The translations under genes and the position numbers were made by a program. A model generated the notes under the pieces. The model had not been told where the DNA came from. It saw only the letters and a list, made by a program, of their open reading frames with translations, and did not search any database. DNA of 64,000 nucleotides, taken from assembly GCA_958298945.1 (NCBI GenBank), contig OY282608.1, forward strand, positions 79,532,806-79,596,805, read 5' to 3'. Shown piece after piece: positions 43,204 to 56,860 of this stretch; the stretch's first letter is position 1, and each line of letters starts with the position of its first letter. Origin of the DNA: Atherix ibis. Lineage: Eukaryota > Arthropoda > Insecta > Diptera > Athericidae.

Positions 43204-46200
43204 CCAACAAACCAACAAACTAAAAACGAACAAACCAACAAACCAACAAACTAACAAACCGACAAACAAATAAACCAATAAACCAACAAACCAACAAATC
43301 AAAAAACCAACAAACGAACAAACCAACAAACCAACAATCCAACAAACCAACAAACCAACAAACCAACAAACCAACAAACCAACAAACTAACAAACAAACA
43401 AACCAACAAACCAACAAACCAATAGACGAACAAACCAACAAACCAACAATCCAACAAACCAACAAACCAACAAACAACAACTAACAAACCAACAAACCAA
43501 CAAACTAACAAACCAACAAACCAACAAACCAACAAACCAACAAACCAACAAACGAGCAAACCAACAAACAAATAAACCAACAAACCAAAAAACCAACAAA
43601 CCAACAAACCAACAACCGAACAAACCAACAAACCAACAAACCAACAAACGAACAAACCAAAAAAACTAACAAACCAAGAAACCAAGAAACCAACAAACCA
43701 ACAAACCAACAAACCAACAAACCAACAAACCAACAAACCAACAAACCAATAAACAAACAAACTAACAAGCCAACAAACCAACAAACCAACGAACCAACAA
43801 ACCAACAAACCAACAAACGAACAAACCAACAAACCAACAAACCAACAAACCAACAAGCCAACAAACCAACAAACCAACAAACGAACAAACCAACAAACCA
43901 AAAAACCGAAAAACCAACAAATCAACAAACCAACAAACCAACAAACCAACAAACCAACAAACGAACAAACAAACAAAACAACAACCAACAAACCAACAAA
44001 CGAGCAATTCAACAAACCAACAAACCACAAACCAACAAACCAACAAACCAACAAACCAACAAACCAACAAACCAACAAACCAACAAACCAACAAACCAAC
44101 AAACCAACAAACCAACAAACCAACAAACCAACAAACCAACAAACGAACAAACCAACAAACCAACAAACCAAGAAACAAATAAACCAACAAACCAACAAAC
44201 AAACAAAAGAACAAACCAACAAACCAACAAACCAACAAATCAACAAACGAACAAACCAAAAAACCAAAAAACCAACAAACCAACAAACCAACAAACGAAC
44301 AAACCACAACCCAACAAACCAACAAAGCAACAAACCAACAAACCAACTAACCAACAAACCAATACACCAACAAACCAACAAACCGACAAACCAACAAACC
44401 AACAAACCAACAAACCACCAAATCAACAAACCAACAAGCCAACAAACCAACAAACCAACAAACGTACAAACCAACAAACCAACAAACCAACAAACCAACA
44501 AACGAACAATTCAACAAACCAACAAACCAACAAACCAACAAGCCAACAAACCAACAAACTAACAAACCAACAAACGAACAAACCAACAACCCAACAAACC
44601 AACAAACCAACAAACCAACAAACCAACAAACCAACAAACCAACAACCGAACAAACCAACAAACCAACAAACCAACAAACGAACATACCAAAAAAACTAAC
44701 AAACCAAGAAACTAACAAACCAACAAACCAACAAACCAACAAACCAACAAACCAACAAACCAACAAACCAACGAACCAACAAACTAATAAACAAACAAAC
44801 TTACGAACCAACAAACCAACAAACCAACGAACCAACAAACCAACAAACCAACAAACGAACAAACCAACAAACCAACAAACCAACAAACCAACAAACCAAC
44901 AAACCAACAAGCCAACAAACAAACAAACCAAGAAACAAACAAACCAACAAACCAACAAACTAACAAACCAACAAACCAACAAACCAACAAACCAACCAAC
45001 AAACAAACCAACGAACGAATAAACCAAAAAACCAACAAACGAACAAACGAACAAACCAACAAACCAACAAACCAACAAACCAACAAACCAACAAACCAAC
45101 AAACCAACAAACCAACAAACCAAAAAACCAACAAACCAACAAACCAACAAACGAGCAAACCAACAAACCAACATACCAACAAACAAACCAACAAACGAAC
45201 AAACCAATAAACCAACAAACCAACAAACCAACAAACGAACAAACCAACAAACTAAAAACGAACAAACCAACAAACCAACAAACTAACAAACCAACAAACA
45301 AATAAACCAATAAACCAACAAACCAACAAACCAAAAAACCAACAAACGAACAAACCAACAAACCAACAATCCAACAAACCAACAAACCAACAAACCAACA
45401 AACCAACAAACCAACAAACCAACAAACCAACAAACTAACAAACAAACAAACCAACAAACCAACAAACCAATAGACGAACAAATCAACAAACCAACAATCC
45501 AACAAACCAACCAACCAACAAACTAACAAACCAACAAACCAACAAACCAACAAACCAACAAACCAACAAACGAGCAAACCAACAAACAAATTAACCAACA
45601 AACAACAAACCAACAATTCAACAAACCAACAACCGAACAAACCAACAAACCAACAAACCAACAAACCAACAAACGAACAAACCAAAAAAACTAACAAACC
45701 AAGAAACCAATAAACCAACAAACCAACAAACCAACAAACCAACAAACCAACAAACCAACAAACCAACAAACCAACAAATCAATAAACAAACAAACTAACA
45801 AACCAACAAACCAACAAACCAACGAACCAACAAACCAACAAACCAACAAACGAACAAACCAACAAACCAACAAACCAACAAACCAACAAGCCAACAAACC
45901 AACAAACCAACAAACGAACAAACCAACAAACCAACAAACCAACAAACCAACAAACGAACAAACCAAAAAACCAAAAAACCAACAAATCAACAAAACAACA
46001 AACCAACAAACCAACAAACCAACAAACGAACAAACAAACAAAACAACAACCAACAAACCAACAAACGAGCAATTCAACAAACCAACAAACCACAAACCAA
46101 CAAACCAACAAACCAACAAACCAACAAACCAACAAACCAACAAACCAACAAACCAACAAACCAACAAACCAACAAACCAACAAACCAACAAACCAACAAA

Positions 46201-47099
46201 CCAACAAACCAACAAACCAACAAACCAACAAACGAACAAACCAACAAACCAACAAAACAAGAAACAAATAAACCAACAAAAAAACAAACAAACAAACCAA
46301 CAAACCAACAAACCAACAAACCAACAAACCAACAAACCAACAAACCAACAAACTAACAAACCAACAAACCAACAAACCAACCAACCAACAAACCAACAAA
46401 CCAACAAACCAACAAACGAACAAACCAACAAAAGAACAAACCAACAAACCAGCAAACCAACAAACCAACAAACCAACAAACCAACAAACGAACAAACCAA
46501 CAAACAAACAAACCAATAAACCAATAATCCAACAAACTAACAAAGCAACAAACCAACAAACCAACAAACTAACAAACCAACAAACAAACAAACCAATAAA
46601 CCAACAAACTAACAAACCAAGAAACCAACAAACCAACAAACCAACAAACCAACAAACCAACAAACCAACAAACCAATAAACCAACAAACCAACAAACCAA
46701 CAAACGGACAATTCAACAAACTAACAAACCAACAAACCACCAAACCAACAAACCAACAAACGAACAAACCAACAAACCAACAATCCAACACCCCAACAAA
46801 CCAACAAACCAACAAACCAACAAACCAACAAACAAACAAACCAACAAACCGACAAACCAACAAACCAACAAACCAACAAACCAACAAACGAACAAACAAA
46901 CAAAACAACAACCAACAAACCAACAAACCAACAAACCAACAAACCAACAAACGAACAAACCAACAAACCAACAAACGAACAAACAAACAAAACAACAACC
47001 AACAAACCAACAAACGAGCAATTCAACAAACCAACAAACCAACAAACCAACAAACCAACAAACCAACAAACCAACAAACCAACAAACCAACAAACCAAC
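43204..47099. repeat. Flavour B satellite between the 20-kb pair and the ~1.5-kb repeats
   Basis: Octamer satellite opening with CTAAAAACGAAC just after the end of the 20-kb copy, then dominated by flavour B markers. GAGCAATTCAAC is first seen near 44,003 and again near 46,067. The part 44,340-45,760 is a diverged copy of about 53,330-54,760 at an offset of 8,992 rising to 9,000. Nothing gene-like is present. Confidence 0.85.
44340..45760. repeat. Diverged long-range repeat, partner of ~53,330-54,760 (offset ~9.0 kb)
   Basis: Shared unusual variants in the same order: CCAACTAACC (T at 44,348 and 53,340), AACCGAC (G at 44,385 and 53,377, offset 8,992), and CAAACTTACGAACC at 44,797 and 53,797 (offset 9,000). 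The 120 bases from 44,761 match those from 53,761 base for base, and later stretches differ by scattered substitutions and octamer indels. Divergence is clearly higher than within the 6.9-kb or 20-kb pairs, so this is an older repeat. Confidence 0.8.
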
Positions 47100-48660
47100 A
47101 AACCAACAAACCAACAAACCAACAAACCAACAAACCAACAAACCAACAAACCAACAAACGAACAAACCAACAAACCAACAAAACAAGAAACAAATAAACC
47201 AACAAAAAAACAAACAAACAAACCAACAAACCAACAAACCAACAAACCAACAAACCAACAAACTAACAAACCAACAAACCAACCAACCAACAAACCAACA
47301 AACCAACAAACCAACAAACGAACAAACCAACAAAAGAACAAACCAACAAACCAGCAAACCAACAAACCAACAAACCAACAAACCAACAAACCAACAAACG
47401 AACAAACCAACAAACCAACAAACCAACAAACCAACAAGCCAACAAACCAACAAACCAACAAACGAACAAACCAACAAACCAACAAACCAACAAACGAACA
47501 AACCAAAAAACCGAAAAACCAACAAATCAACAAACCAACAAACCAACAAACCAACAAACGAACAAACAAACAAAACAACAACCAACAAACCAACAAACGA
47601 GCAATTCAACAAACCAACAAACCATAAACCAACAAACCAACAAACCAACAAACCAACAAACCAACAAACCAACAAACCAACAAACCAACAAACCAACAAA
47701 CCAACAAACCAACAAACCAACAAACCAACAAACCAACAAACCAACAAACCAACAAACCAACAAACCAACAAACCAACAAACCAAGAAACAAATAATCCAA
47801 CAAAAAAACAAACAAACAAACCAACAAACCAACAAACTAACAAACCAACAAACCAACAAACCAACAAACCAACAAACCAACAAACCAACAAACCAACAAA
47901 CCAACAGAAGAACAAACCAACAAACTAGGAAACCAACAAACCAACAAACCAACAAACCAACAAACGAACAAACCAACAAACAAACAAACCAATAAACCAA
48001 TAATCCAACAAACTAACAAAGCAACAAACCAACAAACCAACAAACTAACAAACCAACAAACAAACAGACCAATAAACCAACAAACTAACAAACCAAGAAA
48101 CCAACAAACCAACAAACCAACAAACCAACAAACCAACAAACCAATAAACCAACAAACCAACAAACCAACAAACGGACAATTCAACAAACTAACAAACCAA
48201 CAAACCAGCAAACCAACAAACTAACAAACGAACAACCCAAAAAACCAACAATCCAACACCCCAACAAACCAAAAAACCAACAAACCAACAAACCAACAAA
48301 CAAACAAACCAAAAAACCGACAAACCAACAAACCAACAAACCAACAAACCAACAAACCAACAAACCAACAAACCAACAAACGAACAAACAAACAAAACAA
48401 CAACCAACAAACCAACAAACGAGCAATTCAACAAACCAACAAACCACAAACCAACAAACCAACAAACCAACAAACCAACAAACCAACAAACCAACAAACG
48501 AACAAACCAACAAACGAACAAACCAACAAACAAACAAACCAATAAACCAATAATCCAACAAACTAACAAAGCAACAAACCAACAAACCAACAAACTAACA
48601 AACCAAAAAACAAACAAACCAATAAACCATCAAACTAACAAACCAAGAAACCAACAAACC
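47100..48660. repeat. ~1.55-kb tandem repeat, copy 1
   Basis: Marker pairs: CGAAC before CAAAACAAG (G at 47,160 and 48,724, offset 1,564), GAGCAATTC (47,599 and 49,179, offset 1,580; 48,421 and 49,961, offset 1,540) and CCATCAAACTAAC (T at 48,630 and 50,178, offset 1,548). The offsets differ only by multiples of 8, so copies diverged mainly by gaining or losing whole octamers. Rare shared variants include CAGAAGAAC and CTAGGAAACC (near 47,904 and 49,462). Outer limits are approximate because the edges fall in consensus runs. Confidence 0.78.
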
Positions 48661-50210
48661 AACAAACCAACAAACCAACAAACCAACAAACCAACAAACC
48701 AACAAACCAACAAACCAACAAACGAACAAACCAACAAACCAACAAAACAAGAAACAAATAAACCAACAAAAAAACAAACAAACAAACCAACAAACCAACA
48801 AACCAACAAACCAACAAACCAACAAACCAACAAACTAACAAACCAACAAACCAACCAACCAACAAACCAACAAACCAACAAACCAACAAACGAACAAACC
48901 AACAAAAGAACAAACCAACAAACCAGCAAACCAACAAACCAACAAACCAACAAACCAACAAACCAACAAACGAACAAACCAACAAACCAACAAACCAACA
49001 AACCAACAAGCCAACAAACCAACAAACCAACAAACGAACAAACCAACAAACCAACAAACCAACAAACCAACAAACGAACAAACCAAAAAACCGAAAAACC
49101 AACAAATCAACAAACCAACAAACCAACAAACCAACAAACGAACAAACAAACAAAACAACAACCAACAAACCAACAAACGAGCAATTCAACAAACCAACAA
49201 ACCACAAACCAACAAACCAACAAACCAACAAACCAACAAACCAACAAACCAACAAACCAACAAACCAACAAACCAACAAACCAACAAACCAACAAACCAA
49301 CAAACCAACAAACCAACAAACCAACAAACCAACAAACCAACAAACCAAGAAACAAATAATCCAACAAAAAAACAAACAAACAAACCAACAAACCAACAAA
49401 CTAACAAACCAACAAACCAACAAACCAACAAACCAACAAACCAACAAACCAACAAACCAACAGAAGAACAAACCAACAAACTAGGAAACCAACAAACCAA
49501 CAAACCAACAAACCAACAAACGAACAAACCAACAAACAAACAAACCAATAAACCAATAATCCAACAAACTAACAAAGCAACAAACCAACAAACCAACAAA
49601 CTAACAAACCAACAAACAAACAAACCAATAAACCAACAAACTAACAAACCAAGAAACCAACAAACCAACAAACCAACAAACCAACAAACCAATAAACCAA
49701 CAAACCAACAAACCAACAAACGGACAATTCAACAAACTAACAAACCAACAAACCAGCAAACCAACAAACTAACAAACGAACAAACCAACAAACCAACAAT
49801 CCAACACCCCAACAAACCAAAAAACCAACAAACCAACAATCCAACAAACAAACAAACCAACAAACCGACAAACCAACAAACCAACAAACCAACAAACCAA
49901 CAAACCAACAAACCAACAAACGAACAAACAAACAAAACAACAACCAACAAACCAACAAACGAGCAATTCAACAAACCAACAAACCACAAACCAACAAACC
50001 AACAAACCAACAAACCAACAAACCAACAAACCAACAAACCAACAAACGAACAAACCAACAAACGAACAAACCAACAAACAAACAAACCAATAAACCAATA
50101 ATCCAACAAACTAACAAAGCAACAAACCAACAAACCAACAAACTAACAAACCAAAAAACAAACAAACCAATAAACCATCAAACTAACAAACCAAGAAACC
50201 AACAAACCAC
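48661..50210. repeat. ~1.55-kb tandem repeat, copy 2
   Basis: Second copy of the ~1.55-kb unit (see 47,100-48,660). Its right part is in turn the first copy of a 1,297-bp repeat, and it overlaps the start of the first 6,919-bp unit, so three duplication levels overlap between 49.5 and 50.2 kb. Confidence 0.76.
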
Positions 50211-50670
50211 AAACCAACAAACCAATAAACCAACAAACCAACAAACCAACAAACGGACAATTCAACAAACTAACAAACCAACAAACCAGCATACCAACAA
50301 CCAACAAACCAACAAACGAGCAATTCAACAAACCAACAAACCACAAACCAACAAACCAACAAACCAAAAAACCAAAAAACCAACAAACCAACAAACCAAC
50401 AAGCCAACAAACCAACAAACCAACAAACGAACAAACCAACAAACCAACAAACCAACAAACCAACAAACGAACAAACCAAAAAACCAAAAAACCAACAAAT
50501 CAACAAACCAACAAACCAACAAACCAACAAACCAACAAACGAACAAACAAACAAAACAACAACCAACAAACCAACAAACGAGCAATTCAACAAACCAACA
50601 AACCACAAACCAACAAACCAACAAACCAACAAACCAACAAACCAACAAACCAACAAACCAACAAACCAAC
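49500..50670. repeat. 1,297-bp tandem repeat, copy 1
   Basis: Matches 50,797-51,967 at a constant offset of 1,297: GAGCAATTC at 49,961 and 51,258, with CGGACAATTC, CAACACCCC and CCATCAAAC blocks at the same offset. Upstream, copy 1 has CAGAAGAAC and copy 2 does not, which sets the left limit. Downstream, the copies part where copy 2 has a longer consensus run followed by three AAACGAAC units. One difference is C at 50,444 against A at 51,741. Confidence 0.82.
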
Positions 50671-50796
50671 AAACCAACAAACGAACAAACCAACAAACCA
50701 ACAAACCAAGAAACAAATAAACCAACAAAAAAACAAACAAACAAACCAACAAACCAACAAACTAACAAACCAACAAACCAACAAACCAACAAACCA

Positions 50797-51967
50797 ACAA
50801 ACCAACAAACCAACAAACGAACAAACCAACAAACAAACAAACCAATAAACCAATAATCCAACAAACTAACAAAGCAACAAACCAACAAACCAACAAACTA
50901 ACAAACCAACAAACAAACAAACCAATAAACCAACAAACTAACAAACCAAGAAACCAACAAACCAACAAACTAACAAACCAACAAACCAATAAACCAACAA
51001 ACCAACAAACCAACAAACGGACAATTCAACAAACTAACAAACCAACAAACCAGCAAACCAACAAACTAACAAACGAACAAACCAACAAACCAACAATCCA
51101 ACACCCCAACAAACCAACAAACCAACAAACCAACAAACCAAGAAACAAACAAACCAACAAACCGACAAACCAACAAACCAACAAACCAACAAACCAACAA
51201 ACCAACAAACCAACAAACGAACAAACAAACAAAACAACAACCAACAAACCAACAAACGAGCAATTCAACAAACCAACAAACCACAAACCAACAAACCAAC
51301 AAACCAACAAACCAACAAACCAACAAACCAACAAACCAACAAACGAACAAACCAACAAACGAACAAACCAACAAACAAACAAACCAATAAACCAATAATC
51401 CAACAAACTAACAAAGCAACAAACCAACAAACCAACAAACTAACAAACCAAAAAACAAACAAACCAATAAACCATCAAACTAACAAACCAAGAAACCAAC
51501 AAACCACAAACCAACAAACCAATAAACCAACAAACCAACAAACCAACAAACGGACAATTCAACAAACTAACAAACCAACAAACCAGCATACCAACAACCA
51601 ACAAACCAACAAACGAGCAATTCAACAAACCAACAAACCACAAACCAACAAACCAACAAACCAAAAAACCAAAAAACCAACAAACCAACAAACCAACAAG
51701 CCAACAAACCAACAAACCAACAAACGAACAAACCAACAAAACAACAAACCAACAAACCAACAAACGAACAAACCAAAAAACCAAAAAACCAACAAATCAA
51801 CAAACCAACAAACCAACAAACCAACAAACCAACAAACGAACAAACAAACAAAACAACAACCAACAAACCAACAAACGAGCAATTCAACAAACCAACAAAC
51901 AACAAACCAACAAACCAACAAACCAACAAACCAACAAACCAACAAACCAACAAACCAACAAACCAAC
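50797..51967. repeat. 1,297-bp tandem repeat, copy 2
   Basis: Second copy of the 1,297-bp repeat. The A at 51,741 (CAAAACAAC in place of CAAACCAAC) distinguishes it from copy 1. The same A is present in the 6.9-kb unit 2 image near 58,660, so the substitution predates the 6.9-kb duplication. Confidence 0.82.
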
Positions 51968-54900
51968 AAACCAACAAACCAACAAACCAACAAACCAACA
52001 AACCAACAAACCAACAAACCAACAAACGAACAAACGAACAAACGAACAAACCAACAAACCAACAAAACAAGAAACAAATAAACCAACAAAAAAACTAACA
52101 AACAAACCAACAAACGAACAAACCACAACCCAACAAACCAACAAACGAACAAACCAACATACCAACAAACCAACAAACCAACAAATGAACAAACGAACAA
52201 ACGAACAAACCAACAAACCAACAAACCAACAAACCAACAAACCAACAAACTAACAAACAAACAAACCAACAAACCAACAAACCAACAAACCAACAAACCA
52301 ACAAACGAACGAACCAACAAACGAACAAACCAACAAACAAACAAACCAATAAACCAATAATCCAACAAACTAACAAAGCAACAAACCAACAAACCAACAA
52401 ACTAACAAACCAAAAAACAAACAAACCAATAAACCATCAAACTAACAAACCAAGAAACCAACAAACCAACAAACCAACAAACCAATAAACCAACAAACCA
52501 ACAAACCAACAAACGGACAATTCAACAACCTAACAAACCAACAAACCAGCATACCAACAACCAACAAACCAACAAACGAGCAATTCAACAAACCAACAAA
52601 CCACAAACCAACAAACCAACAAACCAACAAACCAACAAACCAACAAACCAACAAACCAACAAACCAACAAACCAACAAACCAACAAACGAACAAACCAAC
52701 AAACCAACAAACAAATAAACCAACAAAAAACAAACCAACAAACGAACAAACCTAAAAACCAAAAAACCAACAAACCAACAAACCAACAAACGAACAAACC
52801 ACAACCCAACAAACCAACAAACGAACAAACCAACATACCAACAAACCAACAAACCAACAAATGAACAAACGAACAAACGAACAAACCAACAAACCAACAA
52901 ACCAACAAACCAACAAACCAACAAACTAACAAACAAACAAACCAACAAACCAACAAACCAGTAAACCAATAAACCAACAAACCAGCAAACCAACAAACCA
53001 AAAAACGAGAACAAACTAACAAACAAACAAACCAAAAAACGAACAAACCAACAAACCAACAAACCAACAAACCAACAAACCAACAAACCAACTAACCAAC
53101 AAACCAATACACCAACAAACCAACAAACCAACAAACCAACAAACCAACAAACCAACAAACCCACAAACCAACAAACCAACAAGCCAACAAACCAACAAAC
53201 AAACAAAAGAACAAACCAACAAACCAACAAACCAACAAACCAACAAACGAACAAACCAAAAAACCAACAAACCAACAAACCAACAAACGAACAAACCACC
53301 ACCCAACAAACCAACAAACCAACAAACCAACAAACCAACTAACCAACAAACCAATACACCAACAAACCAACAAACCGACAAACCAACAAACCAACAAACC
53401 AACAAACCAACAAACCAACAAATCAACAAACCAACAAGCCAACAAACCAACAAACCAACAAACCAACAAACGAACAAACCAACAAACCAACAAACCAACA
53501 AACCAACAAACGAACAATTCAACAAACCAACAAACCAACAAACCAACAAGCCAACAAACCAACAAACTAACAAACCAACAAACGAACAAACCAACAACCC
53601 AACAAACCAACAAACCAACAAACCAACAAACCAACAAACCAACAAACCAACAACCGAACAAACCAACAAACCAACAAACCAACAAGCGAACATACCAAAA
53701 AAACTAACAAACCAAGAAACCAACAAACCAACAAACCAACAAACCAACAAACCAACAAACCAACAAACCAACGAACCAACAAACTAATAAACAAACAAAC
53801 TTACGAACCAACAAACCAACAAACCAACGAACCAACAAACCAACAAACCAACAAACGAACAAACCAACAAACCAACAAACCAACAAACCAACAAACCAAC
53901 AAACCAACAAACCAACAAACCAACAAACCAACAAACAAACAAACCAACAAACCAACAAACTAACAAACCAACAAACCAACAAACCAACAAACCAACCAAC
54001 CAACAAACCAACGAACGAATAAACCAAAAAACCAACAAACGAACAAACGAACAAACCAACAGACCAACAAACCAACAAACCAACAAACCAACAAACCAAC
54101 AAACCAACAAACCAACAAACCAAAAAACCAACAAACCAACAAACCAGCAAACCAACAAACCAACAAACGAGCAAACCAACAAACCAACATACCAACAAAC
54201 AAACAAATCAACAAACGAACAAACCAATAAACCAACAAACCAACAAACCAACAAACGAACAAACCAACAAACTAAAAACGAACAAACCAACAAACCAACA
54301 AACTAACAAACCAACAAACAAATAAACCAATAAACCAACAAACCAACAAACCAAAAAACCAACAAACGAACAAACCAACAAACCAACAATCCAACAAACC
54401 AACAAACCAACAAACCAACAAACCAACAAACCAACAAACTAACAAACAAACAAACCAACAAACCAATAGACGAACAAATCAACAAACCAACAATCCAACA
54501 AACCAACAAACCAACAAACTAACAAACCAACAAACCAACAAACCAACAAACCAACAAACGAGCAAACCAACAAACAAATAAACCAACAAACAACAAACCA
54601 ACAATTCAACAAACCAACAACCGAACAAACCAACAAACCAACAAACCAACAAACAAACAAACCAAAAAAACTAACAAACCAAGAAACCAACAAACCAACA
54701 AACCAACAAACCAACAAACCAACAAACCAACAAACCAACAAACAAACAAACCAACAAACCAACAAATAAATAAACAAACAAACTAACAAACCAACAAACC
54801 AACAAACCAACTAACCAACAAACCAACAAACCAACAAACGAACAAACCAACAAACCAACAAACCAACAAACCAACAAGCCAGCAAACCAACAAACCAACA

Positions 54901-55439
54901 AACGAACAAACCAACAAACCAACAAACCAACAAACCAACAAACCAACAAACGAACAAACCAAAAAACCAAAAAACCAACAAATCAACAAACCAACAAACC
55001 AACAAACCAACAAACCAACAAACGAACAAACAAACAAAACAACAACCAACAAACCAACAAACGAGCAATTCAACAAACCAACAAACCACAAACCAACAAA
55101 CCAACAAACCAACAAACCAACAAACCAACAAACCAACAAACCAACAAACCAACAAACCAACAAACCAACAAACCAACAAACCAACAAACCAACAAACCAA
55201 CAAACCAACAAACGAACAAACGAACAAACCAACAAACCAACAAAACAAGAAACAAATAAACCAACAAAAAGACAAACAAACAAACCAACAAACCAACAAA
55301 CCAACAAACCAACAAACCAACAAACTAACAAACCAACAAACCAACAAACCAACCAACCAACAAACCAACAAACCAACAAACCAACAAACGAACAAACCAA
55401 CAAAAGAACAAACCAACAAACCAGCAAACCAACAAATCA

Positions 55440-55840
55440 ACAAACCAACAAACGAACAAACCAACAAACAAACAAACCAATAAACCAACAAACTAACAAA
55501 CCAAGAAACCAACAAACCAACAAACCAACAAACCAACAAACCAACAAACCAACAAACCAACAAACCAATAAACCAACAAACCAACAAACCAACAAACCAA
55601 CAAACCAACAAACGGACAATTCAACAAACTAACAAACCAACAAACCAGCAAACCAACAAACCAACAAACGAACAAACCAATAAACCAACAATCCAACACC
55701 CCAACAAACCAACAAACCAACAAACCAACAAACCAACAAACAAACAAACCAACAAACCGACATACCAACAAACCAACAAACCAACAAACCAACAAACGAA
55801 CAAACAAACAAAACAACAACCAACAAACCAACAAACCAAC
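55440..55840. repeat. 621-bp-spaced repeat, copy 1
   Basis: About 400 bases repeated at 56,061-56,461 with offset 621. The shared string holds CCAATAAACC, the CGGACAATTCAAC end (55,621 and 56,242), CAACACCCC, CCGACATACC and CAAAACAACAACC. Both copies are also present in the second 6.9-kb unit at about 62,359-62,759 and 62,980-63,380. Confidence 0.78.
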
Positions 55841-56060
55841 AAACCAACAAACCAACAAACGAACAAACCAACAAACCAACAAACGAACAAACAAACAAAA
55901 CAACAACCAACAAACCAACAAACGAGCAATTCAACAAACCAACAAACCACAAACCAACAAACGAACAAACCAACAAACCAACAAACCAACAAACCAACAA
56001 ACCAACAAACCAACAAACCAACAAACCAACAATCCAACAAACTAACAAAGCAACAAACCA

Positions 56061-56461
56061 ACAAACCAACAAACTAACAAACCAACAAACAAACAAACCA
56101 ATAAACCAACAAACTAACAAACCAAAAAACCAACAAACCAACAAACCAACAAACCAACAAACCAACAAACCAACAAACCAACAAACCAATAAACCAACAA
56201 AGCAACAAACCAACAAACCAACAAACCAACAAACGGACAATTCAACAAACTAACAAACCAACAAACCAGCAAACCAACAAACCAACAAACGAACAAACCA
56301 ACAAACCAACAATCCAACACCCCAACAAACCAACAAACCAACAAACCAACAAACCAACAAACAAACAAACCAACAAACCGACATACCAACAAACCAACAA
56401 ACCAACAAACCAACAAACGAACAAACAAACAAAACAACAACCAACAAACCAACAAACCAAC
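56061..56461. repeat. 621-bp-spaced repeat, copy 2
   Basis: Second copy of the block at 55,440-55,840. It differs by AAAAAACC near 56,126, where copy 1 has AAGAAACC. The second 6.9-kb unit has G at the matching site (63,045), so the A at 56,126 is most simply a change, or a base-call error, in the first unit. Confidence 0.76.
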
Positions 56462-56860
56462 AATCCAACAAACTAACAAAGCAACAAACCAACAAACCAA
56501 CAAACTAACAAACCAACAAACAAACAAACCAAAAAACCAACAAATCAACAAACCAACAAACCAACAAACCAACAAACCAACAAACGAACAAACAAACAAA
56601 ACAACAACCAACAAACCAACAAACGAGCAATTCAACAAACCAACAAACCACAAACCAACAAACCAACAAACCAACAAACCGACAAACCAACAAACCAACA
56701 AACCAACAAACCAACAAACCAACAAACCAACAAACCAACAAACCAACAAACCAACAAACCAACAAACCAACAAACGAACAAACGAACAAACCAACAAACC
56801 AACAAAACAAGAAACAAATAAACCAACAAAAAGACAAACAAACAAACCAACAAACCAACA

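Larger units (their letters stand above)
49942..56860. repeat. 6.9-kb tandem unit 1 (period 6,919 bp)
   Basis: Direct tandem duplication with 56,861-63,779. GAGCAATTC lies at 49,961 and 56,880 and dozens of further variants keep the offset 6,919 up to the end. The left limit is where the copies diverge (C at 49,941, A at 56,860). Differences found (unit 1/unit 2): 50,493 C / 57,412 T; 52,311 G / 59,230 A; 53,802 T / 60,721 A; 54,647 C / 61,574 A; 56,126 A / 63,045 G. Unit 2 gains one octamer near 60,965 (three AAACGAAC in a row instead of two) and loses one between 61,611 and 61,670, so the offset is 6,927 between these points. Confidence 0.92.
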
